The notes under the pieces: generated by a model
The model's database searches: none
The model's input: only the letters and a program-made list of their open reading frames with translations
Told to the model about the DNA's origin: nothing
Source: Cerrena zonata
Taxonomy: Eukaryota > Basidiomycota > Agaricomycetes > Polyporales > Cerrenaceae
NCBI GenBank assembly: GCA_038087015.1
Contig: JASBNA010000128.1
Location: 1 to 52,759, forward strand
Length of the DNA: 52,759 nucleotides
Direction of reading: 5' to 3'
Shown: positions 28,228-38,865 of the stretch, piece by piece
Layout: each line of letters opens with the position of its first letter
Numbering within the stretch: the first letter of the stretch is position 1
Translations under genes and position numbers: made by a program

Positions 28228-29454
28228 ATGGAACTTGTAGATCCTCAAATGAAGCAGCCAGATTTCGTATTGAAGCAAAATCGATCTTATAACATATGCG
28301 ATCTACCAGATGATATACTACTACAAATATTTGAACAACTAAGTCCCCTGGAGACAAATCATATTATCGGTCTACTAGATAAGATATTGAGAGCAAGCTT
28401 GGGAAGGAGTCAGATAAGGAAGCAAATTGAGTTATTAATTACTTTTGCTTACAGAAGACTATACAAAGGTAACTCGTTGATAGTTTCTGAATTTTCAACA
28501 AGTGAGTTTCTCGATAAGTATGATACTGTATTCAGTTTCGAATCCTTCCACGACAGATTTACAAATAGCTTTCCAAAAGATGATATAATTCTAGAGATTG
28601 AAAGGAAAGTGTTCATGGAAACCCGGCCACAGAGTCTAGATTTCAAACTCACTCGAAGTTCAAATGATTATACTAAATTCATTGGAGATTTAAAGATTCT
28701 CAATCAAATTTTAGAACAGTTGAGTGAGAATAATGAAATAACCAGATACTTCCAATACATTTTTCAAATAGGGTTTTATTTGGATGCCAACACTTTGAGT
28801 GTTGAGTCTCCTACGTCTGTATTAACTGCCGTGTTGAAGACTCTTATAAATCTAGTAAATAACAAGACCTTAATGAAAGACCCATTAAGTAATAGATTTC
28901 AAAAAGTGACCATCAAGTCCACCGATATTGGGAATTATTATGTTGATGAAAATGGTTGGGGTCAACTTTTGGAAAGATTTGGTAATGCCACAGTATTAAA
29001 TCTTGAAGATAATGTAATTGGACTGGATTCAAATCCTAGAACTACAACATTACAAAGGGTTAATTATGATTTACTAGGAAACTGTTTCAACTGGCCTCCT
29101 CAGTTAAAGCATCTTTCTTTAAACCATAATTTGATAACCTATGTCCTGACAAGATTTTTCAATAATTTGCCAAAATCTATCGAGTCACTACTGCTTGAAA
29201 ATAATAAATTATGCTCATTAGGTTGCAATGATAACGAATCTTTTAATTTAGTCAAGACCTTGCCCAACTTGCAAGATTTGAATTTGAAAAACAACCACCT
29301 GTTAATATTTGTTAACATAGAATCATTCAAAAACGATAAAGTTTCAAAACATAAATTCAAATCCTTGGTTATACGTGGGTGCAATATCGAAGATGTTAAC
29401 TTACGCCAATTGAAAATCACCGCAAACGAGGAAAAATTCACTTTAGTTATCTAG
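28228..29454 (+). CDS. F-box/leucine-rich-repeat protein
   Basis: A 408-residue protein starting at an ATG at 28228. Residues 22-45 (YNICDLPDDILLQIFEQLSP) form an F-box, the Skp1-binding element of SCF ubiquitin ligases. The C-terminal third has leucine-rich repeats (LERFGNATVLNLEDNVIGL, PPQLKHLSLNHNLITYV, PKSIESLLLENNKLCSLG, LPNLQDLNLKNNHLLIF), the probable substrate-binding part. Many fungal F-box/LRR proteins share this layout and I cannot assign an orthologue. It precedes MDL1 in the same direction. Confidence 0.8.
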   Translation: MELVDPQMKQPDFVLKQNRSYNICDLPDDILLQIFEQLSPLETNHIIGLLDKILRASLGRSQIRKQIELLITFAYRRLYKGNSLIVSEFSTSEFLDKYDTVFSFESFHDRFTNSFPKDDIILEIERKVFMETRPQSLDFKLTRSSNDYTKFIGDLKILNQILEQLSENNEITRYFQYIFQIGFYLDANTLSVESPTSVLTAVLKTLINLVNNKTLMKDPLSNRFQKVTIKSTDIGNYYVDENGWGQLLERFGNATVLNLEDNVIGLDSNPRTTTLQRVNYDLLGNCFNWPPQLKHLSLNHNLITYVLTRFFNNLPKSIESLLLENNKLCSLGCNDNESFNLVKTLPNLQDLNLKNNHLLIFVNIESFKNDKVSKHKFKSLVIRGCNIEDVNLRQLKITANEEKFTLVI

Positions 29455-29852
29455 AATAATCAATAGATATTTAGATCTGGCATCTGAATACTTTTTACTG
29501 ATAAATCTTTTGTATTAGTTCTTTATAGCCAACAACTGCAAAATGTCAAATTGCGGTCACGTGAGTACTAATTCTTATTATTGGTGTACGGGCTGTTGAT
29601 ACCATCGTATAGAATTTTCAGTTCTTTTCCGAGAAGGCGGCCCCATCAAGACAATCTTTGACTGATCTTATCCAAGTCTAGGTTGAAAGAGCCAGGTAAA
29701 TAAGACGATTCTGTGAGGTAGCCAATGATAAGGTTTAGTTCTGCTACGAGCTTGCTTCGATGCGGAGGCTCAATTCATGGGTCGAGATGTCCGTTAACTA
29801 TAAAATCAGCATCAATTAGTTCGGGGACGAGACTCGGATTAAACCCTGGATT
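29455..29852. promoter_or_regulatory. Region between F-box gene and MDL1
   Basis: About 400 bp holding a CACGTG at 29558-29563, GGTGTACGGG at 29583-29592 and a TATAAAAT near 29800, suggesting the MDL1 promoter. ATGs at 29760 and 29787 are in the MDL1 frame but a TAG at 29817-29819 separates them from the MDL1 coding part. Confidence 0.5.
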
Positions 29853-31829
29853 TTGCATTTTAATAGAAGATTACATTATCAATTCAAGCCAATACACTCG
29901 TTGAAAAGAGGGATCAGGTTGAATATAAGGTTGAAATCAACTTCAAGCAGTCAAGAACCTAAGAAATCCGTATGGTTTGATATCAAACGTCTTTCAAGAC
30001 TTGCTAAACCAGAAGTGGCATTATTGTTTGGAGCTTTAGCCTGTTTAATAGTGACATCTTCTGTGAGCATGTCACTTCCGTTGTTTATTGGTAAGATTAT
30101 TGATACTGCTAGGCCTCCTAGTGATATTGGAGATAAGACTGACGAAACCAAATCTGAAAACTCAATACTAAGTTTTTTGAGCCTGAACCAAAAGGAAGAC
30201 GAAAACGATAAGATCTTTGGGTTAGACCCTTATCATTTCTATGGATCATTGGGGATACTATTCACAATTGGATCATTAGCAAATTTTGGACGGATCTATT
30301 TACTAAGATCTGTTGGTGAAAGATTAGTTGCTAGGCTTCGATCAAGACTATTCAGTAAGATATTATCACAGGATTCATATTTTTTCGATGTTGGGCCTAA
30401 TAAAGCTGGTATGAAGACCGGGGATTTGATATCGAGAATTTCTAGTGATACTCAAATAATAAGTAAATCTTTAAGTGGGAATATAAGTGATGGGGCACGA
30501 GCATTGATAAGTGGATGTGTTGGATTATCGATGATGTGCTGGGTATCATGGAAACTTACGTTATGTATGAGTTTAATTTTCCCCCCGTTAATATTAATGT
30601 CTACAGTGTATGGACGTCGTATTAAACAATTATCGAGGACCATTCAAGATAATTTAGGGGACATGACGAAAGTGACCGAGGAGAAGTTGAATGGATTGAA
30701 AACCATACAAAGTTTTGCGCAACAAACCAAGGTTGTTCATGAATATAATCAAGAAATCAAGAAGATTTTCAATTCGTCGATGTTGGAAGGAAAATTGAGT
30801 GGGATATATTTCAGTGGGAATGGATTTTTGGGGAATGTGACTATGATTGGTCTTTTGGTGATTGGAACCAATTTCATCGGAAGAGGAGACATTAGTATTG
30901 GGGACTTATCGAGTTTTATGATGTATGCAGTTTACACCGGTAGTTCAGTTTTTGGGTTAGGAAATTTTTATACTGAGTTAATGAAGGGGATTGGCGCAGC
31001 CGAGAGAATCTTTGAGTTGATTGAACTGAAGCCAAAAATCACCACTAGTTTAGGAGAAAAAGTGAAGGATTTAACTGAAGGAGATATCAAGTTCAGTAAT
31101 ATCAGATTTAATTACCCATCTAGATCGGATACTCCAGTTTTCAATAATTTGAACCTTGGTATTAAACGGGGTGAACACGTTTGTATTGTAGGACCAAGTG
31201 GGAGTGGGAAATCAACCATATCGCAATTATTGTTAAGATTCTATGATCCAATTAGTGGGGGTGTTACTGTGAATAATCATGATATTAAAGATTTAAATCT
31301 TAATTTTTATCGTTCGTTGATTGGTTATGTTCAACAAGAGCCTTTATTATTCAGTGGGACCATTAGAGAAAATATCACTTTTGGAGTAAAAGATGCTAGT
31401 GATGAAGAAATTGCCTATGCGGCCAAACTCAGTAATGCTTATGATTTCATTATGGAATTCCCCGATGGATTCGATACTTACATTGGCCCGTCGTCTACCG
31501 GTAGTGCTCAATTGAGTGGGGGGCAGAAGCAAAGAATCTCGTTGGCAAGAACGCTAATCAAACATCCTAAAATACTTGTTTTGGATGAAGCCACCTCTGC
31601 GCTTGATTCTCATCTGGAGGAAGTGGTTATGCGCAACCTATCCCAATTATCAAGAGAGAAAACCGGGGAAATCACCATTCTCCTGATTGCCCATCGTCTT
31701 TCTACCATCAAGAATAGCGAACGTATCATTGTCTTGAATAACCACGGGGAAGTGGTAGAAGACGGATACTTCTCCGTCTTATACTCCGACCCCGACAGTG
31801 AATTGAACAAGCTCTTAAAAAAACAATAA
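29853..31829 (+). CDS. MDL1: MDL1, mitochondrial inner-membrane ABC transporter (no AUG start visible)
   Basis: Half-size ABC transporter; yeast Mdl1 exports peptides from the mitochondrial matrix. The product has a basic, amphipathic N-terminus (FNRRLHYQFKPIHSLKRGIR) typical of a mitochondrial presequence, a six-helix membrane domain and an ATPase. The ATPase has Walker A GPSGSGKST (about 447-455), signature LSGGQKQR (about 554), Walker B ILVLDEATS and the switch AHRLS. The CTG at 31614 falls on the D-loop Ser. No in-frame ATG exists between the upstream TAG (29817) and ATG 30069, which lies inside the first membrane helix. The start given is a TTG at 29853 with A at -3. A UUG start, a lost ATG or an unseen upstream exon are possible. 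Confidence 0.87.
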   Translation: MHFNRRLHYQFKPIHSLKRGIRLNIRLKSTSSSQEPKKSVWFDIKRLSRLAKPEVALLFGALACLIVTSSVSMSLPLFIGKIIDTARPPSDIGDKTDETKSENSILSFLSLNQKEDENDKIFGLDPYHFYGSLGILFTIGSLANFGRIYLLRSVGERLVARLRSRLFSKILSQDSYFFDVGPNKAGMKTGDLISRISSDTQIISKSLSGNISDGARALISGCVGLSMMCWVSWKLTLCMSLIFPPLILMSTVYGRRIKQLSRTIQDNLGDMTKVTEEKLNGLKTIQSFAQQTKVVHEYNQEIKKIFNSSMLEGKLSGIYFSGNGFLGNVTMIGLLVIGTNFIGRGDISIGDLSSFMMYAVYTGSSVFGLGNFYTELMKGIGAAERIFELIELKPKITTSLGEKVKDLTEGDIKFSNIRFNYPSRSDTPVFNNLNLGIKRGEHVCIVGPSGSGKSTISQLLLRFYDPISGGVTVNNHDIKDLNLNFYRSLIGYVQQEPLLFSGTIRENITFGVKDASDEEIAYAAKLSNAYDFIMEFPDGFDTYIGPSSTGSAQLSGGQKQRISLARTLIKHPKILVLDEATSALDSHLEEVVMRNLSQLSREKTGEITILLIAHRLSTIKNSERIIVLNNHGEVVEDGYFSVLYSDPDSELNKLLKKQ

Positions 31830-31834
31830 CCCTT

Positions 31835-31990
31835 ATATAAATACATATAAATACATATAAATACATATAAATATACATAATTATCATATAAATATACATA
31901 ATTATCATATAAATATACATAATTATCATATAAATATACATAATTATCATATAAATATACATAATTATCATATAAATATCATATAATTAC
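31835..31990. repeat. AT-rich minisatellite after MDL1 (10-bp then 21-bp units)
   Basis: Three copies of ATACATATAA-type units (to about 31870) pass into five perfect 21-bp copies starting at 31865, 31886, 31907, 31928 and 31949, plus a partial copy. Each unit begins ATATAAATATAC and contains the palindrome ATAATTAT. It lies in the MDL1 3' region. Confidence 0.93.
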
Positions 31991-32757
31991 ATTATTTCGT
32001 ATATAAGTATATCCTTCCACAGTTGGGTTTGTGTTTTTTGCAGCAATCTGGGGGGTGGTGGTGTACGGGCCAGTTACGTCATGGGTGCAACTTTCACATG
32101 CGCCAGCGGCTCGCGCCCGAGCCCTTGCGCCCAGCGGAGCCCGCTTGGTCCCCGTCGCTGGCGGGATCCGTATTACTGCACGGGGCTAATCGTGCGTTCT
32201 TCAACCGAGGCTCTGGGGCTACTCCAGGAACGGTGGCGCCAGGCTGGGCTCATCTGGACCCAACGAGCCAATTGCCTGGGTCCATTTGGCGTTCCTGGAC
32301 CCAGCAAAGTCCACTTCTCGGACCCAATCATGTTCTCCGGCTCTGCCATGCTTATCGGACTTTCGTGGGTGGCTCCAGCCTCGGCGAGGGGCCCGGCTTG
32401 TTGGTGGCCACGATTAAGCCTTGCCAACCCAGCCCATTAAGCCCGGCTTCTCTGGTTAATCAACCATTTTCCGTGGAAATACTGGCTTAATGTTAGAGGT
32501 ATGTCCGTTTGTTTGGGGAACGGACGCACAATAGAAGGAAAACGGTTGATGAAAGTTTAAAAAAACCCGAACAAAACCAAAAAAAAAAAAAAAAAAAAAA
32601 AAACAGAAAAAGAAAAAAGTCCCATATTTCACAAGCCAAAAATCCTCCTTACCGCCCATCCCAGCACTAAGTTATAAAGCATCTGGCCTGACTATACTAG
32701 TGATTGCCTGATTCTGCGTCAACTGGAAGGTCGTTATAGTATAATAACACAGTCAGG
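31991..32757. promoter_or_regulatory. ATG26 upstream region with GC-rich island
   Basis: About 770 bp without a supportable gene. It holds GGTGTACGGG at 32060-32069, a roughly 400-bp island (32045-32445) strikingly GC-rich for this AT-rich genome with GGACCCA/TGGGTCC words in both orientations, and an A25 run at about 32579-32603. Overlapping long frames in the island result from scarcity of stop codons in GC-rich DNA and show no family resemblance. Confidence 0.5.
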
Positions 32758-35700
32758 ATGCCGTTTTCCAAAGAAAAAGCTTTGGAAAGAAGCGATTCCA
32801 TCGAAACTATATCCAATCCAGAGCAGCCCGCTGAAGCTTCAAACAGAGGTCAAGGGCCCGAATATCCAAATAATAATTCATCAAATCGATTTATTTCAGA
32901 ACCAATGGGACCTGCAGCCTCTTCTATGGACTCGAGTGCTTCTTTTAGCAGTCAACCACTATATAAGAAGATTGTGCAAACTATAATCCCCCCGTTACAG
33001 TCGTCGTTTGGCTTTTCTCCTCCAGATACTCCTACTGAGTATCTTTCGGAGTCTGAAAATGGGAATACTTTGAAGTTACCCACTGAAAATAAGGTGGCAC
33101 ACTCAATCCACGATGTTTTGACTGAGGATGCCAAACAGAAGACTGGGTCTTCTAGTCCGACCAAACCAAGGGTGGTGCCTCGCCGCTCGTCCTCGAATGA
33201 TGATGAGATTGATATTGCTTGTCCAATTGGGGAACTGAGACTACTGTCCTATTTTCTTAATATGTTGACCACTGCGCTGGTTTATGCTGGGGTTGGCAAC
33301 GTCAAGAATCTACGAAAGTTTGTTACCAAAGATAATGAACACCATACTCTTTGTCAGGAATATGAACGGCTTGAATCCTCCAAATCAAGTGGAGAGCAAA
33401 GATCAAAGCCGAAAAAGAAGGAAAAGGAACCCCATTTTTTGGCTTATGGTGTTTTCGAAAGTAGTTCGTCTGAAAGTGAGGAAGATGAACCTGATAATAA
33501 CGAAGAGGACGGCGCCGAGCAACCCGCAAACGACTTGCAGAATGACATTCAAAATACTCCTCCGTCTTCCATCTCGGGATCAATATCAAAAGATGCAAAT
33601 GAGCAATTGGACTCCACTGGTCCTTTGGACGCTTTGGAATACGAAAAGAAAAATGCTAGCGTTCACGATTTAATTGAACAATTGGCCCAGGGTCAAAATT
33701 TGGATGAATTATATAAAAAGGAATCTCAGCAAAATCAATCGGAAATTTCTGATTCCATTAACCATCGTAAAAAATCAATCATATCGTTATCCAAAAAAGA
33801 AGATCCTTCTACTAATGACACTTCGAATGACTTGGATCTTGATGACGAAGAACCTCATGATCCATCTACCTGGACAACCTTTCAAAAATCAATTGTGGAA
33901 AATCTCGATCCTCATATACTCAAAGAAGGTTTACTCATTAAATTTAAAGAAAACGAACTGAATGAAATAAATCAAAAAAAGGAAGAACAAACAAAAAAAT
34001 TACAATTGAAAAAGGAAAAACTCCGATTGAAAATTGCTGAAAAATTACAAAAAGTCTTTGACCTTGATCCAGATGATTATTTTTACTGTAATTATGATAA
34101 TTGGTTAATCATGGATGTTCTTTTACAAGGTCACCTCTACTTAACCCGAGACAATTTACTTTTCTTTGCTTTTCTCCCTTCGAATTCAGGCTCTACAGGT
34201 AATCCTAAAACCGTTGATGAGGTTTCAAGAAATGATTCGCATCTTGATGATTCAGATTGTGTGATTCATTCGGGTTCCTTGGGTATTAAAACTGCCCAGT
34301 ACGGTGATTCTTATTTCTCAACAATGATTACTCATCGGTTCTGGGTTGTTCTTCGAGAAGAAACTTTAACGGTTTATCGATCGCCAACTGATTTGTACTT
34401 TCCAATGTTTGTGGTTGATTTGAAAACTGCAACCCATGCTGAAATAATTGAAAAAGATCTCACGGTTAATACTGCTCCAGCTCCGCAAAATAATGCCTCT
34501 TCTCCTTTATTATCTCCTAAAGGACCAAGAAGCAGGCATAACTCTTTCGAAAATTCCAAATCGAGACCGTCCCTTCGTAGAGATAATACTGATTATTTGT
34601 CTAATTCTGATGATGACTCTTCTGAGGCTTCTAGTCTGATTATGCAGGATTATGAAGAAGGTAACGAAACTGTGAGTGGTGGGGTTTGGATAAAATTAGT
34701 CACCAAAAAGAAAAATTATCGATTTCATACTGATAATTTATATTCTGCTAGACAATGGGTTAATACAATTACAAAAGTCTTGTTTCAACTTCACAACTCA
34801 AATTCAAGAAATGAAGTTCTTATAAAAATTCCAATTGAAAATATCGTTGACTTTAAAAACAGCTATGTTTTAACTGAATCCGATGATGCTGATAGAGATG
34901 AAGAATCTCCTTTAAGTTTCTGTGTTAAATACCTTGACCCTGCCGCTTCAGAATCAAGCTTGTTGAACTCTCAAAGAATGAAGAAAAAACTAAAAAATTC
35001 AACTAATAAATTAGTTAAAGATAAAGGTTTCAAAGTAAAGATTAAAATTAATGATCAAACCACAGGAAATTCTATAATATCCGATCAAACCTCTAATGTC
35101 GATATCAATACTCTTTACTTTTTGTTTTTTCGAGGTGGTGAAGGTTTCAATGATACATTTAATCAAGTTATTTATGATCGTTTGTCTCATAACCAAAAAA
35201 ATCAAGCGATGATGCATCTACAAACACTCTGACAGTTACAGATAGACTCAAAGAGACAGCTAGAAAAATGTCTCGTCAGCGTGAAAATTCAGTAGCTTCT
35301 TCTACTTCGTCTAAGAGCTCTCAACCCATGTCCACTTTATCCTCATTCCCTAGTTCGAGACCCTTAATTATTGAACAAATTGCTGCTGTTAATGAACGGT
35401 TACAAAAAGCTGATGCTGGAAAAACTGATCCTGGCTCTTTGAATCCAACGAATAATTCCCTGGTGTCATTTACAAACTTTGAAGATTCCGGTCTTCAAAG
35501 GTCGAATTCGCTGTCTAGACTCAGAAGGATTGGTAAAACCTTAACATCTCCAAGTAAGGTATTTGGTAAATCCAAAAGTGTTAATGATTTAATTTCATCA
35601 GATAGTCAGTTAAGGGCATCTGGTATCGCAGATTCTGGTGAACTGTCACTCCCTGATGTTCCTTCAACTTTAGTGGAAAAAAATACTCCAAATACGGAAC

Positions 35701-38358
35701 ATGTCTCTTCAGTCTCTCTGACAAGTTCACCAATGACTGGTGCTGCTGGATCTAATACAATTCATTTGCCTCGGAGATTATCTGTTACTGGTCTAAAAAA
35801 TTTGAATATGTCATTTGAAACATCCCAACGTCGAATGGACGTTGCTGAATCGCGGTATCAAGACCGTGATAATGAATCAGCCCCTGAGGACGATCAAAAG
35901 GCCCAATATATGGAACCTAAACTAACGACAGCTAATAAGTCAGAGCTTTTTGTTACGCCATTAAATTTGAGTGATCCATCTGAGTATAAAAACGATAATA
36001 AAAGCAGAATAAAGTTAAGTCCATTGGTAAGACAATGAAAGTTTTAGGCTAATGTGGGTAATCTTTGGGCGGCTCACCCTAGCCATTATCAAAACATTCA
36101 AGGCAATGATCCATATTACGTTACTGATGATGATGCTAGAGAAGTTGCACTTAAACGTTACCAGAGCATTTTTCATTGAGTTACGACAAAAAATTGGTAG
36201 CTACTTATTATACGCATTTGCAAAGGGCGATCCCTGTTTACGGTAAATTGTACTTGAGTGAAACCGAACTTTGCTTTAGAAGTTTATTACCTGGAGTTAA
36301 TACAAGAATGATTTTACCTTTGTCTCATATAGAAAATTGCTATAAGGAAAAGGGGATGAAAATAACACATTCTGGTTTGGTAATTCTCATTATTGGTCAA
36401 GAAGAAGTATTTTTGGAATTTGGGTCACATAAAGCCAGGGACGACTGCGAAAGAATGATTTTACAACAGCTAGAAACATTCCATCAAGACGAAGGTTGGG
36501 CTCCCTTAGATCACAGACCAGAATCATTACACGAATTTGAATTCAGAGGTGCAGATGTGACCAATAATGAAGTCAATGATTCTGTTGCATCTTCAAAAAT
36601 TCAAAATGCCAGGATCAAATTATTCGAAGATAAATTAAATGCAGCTGCAGGTATTGATATACCGCTTATTCTAGAAGATTCACCTTTCTTCAAAACGGAA
36701 ATCAAGCCTTCAACATCCTATAACTTGACATTATTAACCATTGGGTCTCGAGGGGATGTTCAACCGTATATTGCTTTAGCGAAGGGATTGAAAGCTGAAG
36801 GGCATAATGTTACTATTGCAACCCACAAAGAATTTGAACCATGGATATCAAAATACAATATACAGTTCAAAGAAATTGCCGGGAACCCAGCAGAGTTAAT
36901 GCATTTGATGGTCGAACATGGTTCTATGTCTGTTGCTTTTTTGAAAGAAGCTAGCAGTAAATTCAGATCTTGGATTAATGAGCTATTGGCCTCTAGTTGG
37001 GAAGCATGTCAAGGAACAGATATTTTGATTGAGAGTCCCTCAGCCATGGGAGGTGTTCATATTGCCGAGGCCCTTGGTATCCCTTATATGAGGGCTTTCA
37101 CCATGCCGTGGACGAGGACCAGAGCGTACCCGCATGCGTTTATTGTTCCTGACCAAAAGAAAGGTGGTTCTTATAATTATTTAACCCATGTCATGTTTGA
37201 AAATGTTTTTTGGAAGGGTATTTCAGGACAAGTGAATAAATGGAGAGTAGAACAGTTAGGCTTTACCTCGAACCAATTTATTCAAATTACAGCAAACAAA
37301 AATTCCTTTCTTGTATAACGTTTCTCCTACGATATTCCCGCCATCTGTCGATTTCCCAGATTGGGTCAAAGTGACTGGTTATTGGTTCTTAGATGAAGGT
37401 GCTGCCAAAGATTATGACCCACCAAAAGATTTACTTGAGTTTATTGATTCTGCTTATAGAGATCAGAAGAAGATTGTTTACATCGGTTTTGGCTCAATTG
37501 TGGTCAGTAATGCAACAAGTCTTACCAAAGCGGTGATTGAAGCCGTCTTGATGCTGACGTAAGATGCATACTAAACAAGGGCTGGTCTGATCGACTTAGT
37601 AACGATGAAAAAGACAAGGTAGAGGTAGAATTGCCACCCGAGATCTATGATTCTGGTGCTGTTCCTCATGATTGGTTATTCAAAAGAATTGACGCATGCG
37701 TCCACCATGGTGGTTCAGGAACTACAGGAGCATCGTTAAGGAGCGGTCTACCAACCGTAATCAAACCATTCTTTGGTGATCAATTTTTCTATGCATCCCG
37801 AGTCGAAGAAGTTGGTGTTGGTATTGCTTTGAAAAAATTAAATGCTAAGAGTTTATCCAAAGCCTTGAAAACAGTTACGACTGACCTCAAGATTGTTGAA
37901 AAGGCTAAAAAAACAAGCGAACGTATGCGAAACGAAAATGGAGTGGCTACTGCAATCGAAGCAATATATTCTGAGTTGGAGTATGCCCGTACTCTAATCA
38001 CTGTCAAACAACAACATAACGAACAATCCAGAGCAAATGCCTTGAAATCCGGTACCCAAACTCCTGTTGTATACGAAGATGATGAGTATGAATCAGTTGA
38101 AGAGGAGTCGACGATGACTACGATCTGGGTAGTGAGTCTGATTATGAAGAAGAAATTAGCGATGAAAGCAACCAAAAGACCACTCCATCGTCGAAAAACT
38201 CTCCAGATTCCACTAAAGACCCCGTACAAAGTGCCGATAGCGATGATGAAGAAGATTTAACCAACCCAGTGCCTGCTTTCCCTAAAAAGAAAAGCGATAA
38301 GGCCATCCATTTACCATCCAACTTGAAACCGGAAAACTGCCAATGGTTCCACTTCTAA
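32758..38358 (+). pseudogene. ATG26: ATG26/UGT51, sterol 3-beta-glucosyltransferase, frame broken repeatedly
   Basis: The gene encodes the sterol glucosyltransferase Atg26 (GRAM-PH-GRAM-glycosyltransferase). The first 824 codons from ATG 32758 are intact: a disordered N-terminus, the first GRAM (DPDDYFYCNYDNWLIMDV) and a split PH domain (FWVVLREETLTVYRSP ... FHTDNLYSARQWVNTITKV). A TGA at 35230 ends that frame. Coding then continues with about one-base frame changes near 35220, 36170 (T-run), 37300 (A-run), 37550 and 38110, and two in-frame stops at 36036 and 36045. The second GRAM (VYGKLYLSETELCFRSLLPG) and catalytic parts ([40 protein letters not shown]) remain recognisable, and the last frame ends NCQWFHF with TAA at 38356. 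Either a recent pseudogene or sequence error; family call certain. Confidence 0.88.
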
Positions 38359-38865
38359 CTGTATATCCGAAGACTGTGTATATATTATGTACTTTATGTT
38401 TAATTTTTACGATTTTATGATGATGATTTCCCTTGATGTAGTTATTAAATGGTTGCAATAATGGTCTGGTCGTGTAAGGCCCTGCAGATCACGAGAATAA
38501 GAGTCATCAGCAGCACAAAAGTTTTTGAGTCTTTCTGATTAACGATTTCAACGAAATTAATATAAACGAGTCTCTTCTGGTGATCAGAAGGTGTGATATC
38601 GTTGCAGATTATCTTTTGTTGATTTTGTATTTGAGTTGAACAGCCCAAATATTGTTTGTATTAGTGAGTCACTCTTGAAGCCACTGTTTGAGTGAGATTT
38701 TTTCTCCAAAGTACTACAAAAATCATTATACTTTTCAATTTCCAGCTGAATTTCTTCCGGTTTAGATACTTAACTATAGAAGAGCTAGGCACGAGTGATG
38801 TTAGATAAGAATCCCATTTATAAGGATGTGACGTCCGAAGAGACGAAGCCAATTCGTACGCAGCA
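38359..38865. promoter_or_regulatory. MET2 upstream region with Gcn4 site
   Basis: About 500 bp after ATG26. TGAGTCA at 38665-38671, within GTGAGTCAC, is a perfect Gcn4 site about 200 bp before MET2, fitting amino-acid control of methionine synthesis. An ATG at 38798 opens a frame that overlaps MET2 in another frame. A minus-strand hydrophobic frame near 38445-38648 has no ATG and is not called. Confidence 0.6.

Noticed and set aside
32023..32490. Several overlapping frames of 84-155 codons in the GC-rich island
   Set aside because: GC-rich DNA lacks stop codons in all frames; none resembles a protein family and none has a clear start context.
36027..36047. A GT...TAG stretch of 21 nt in ATG26 whose removal would delete both in-frame stops
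   Set aside because: Far shorter than any workable yeast intron, no branch site, and the gene has other frame breaks it would not fix.
38445..38648. Minus-strand 67-codon frame with a hydrophobic stretch near the MET2 promoter
   Set aside because: No ATG (opens with TTG after a stop), no branch site for an upstream exon, no family resemblance.
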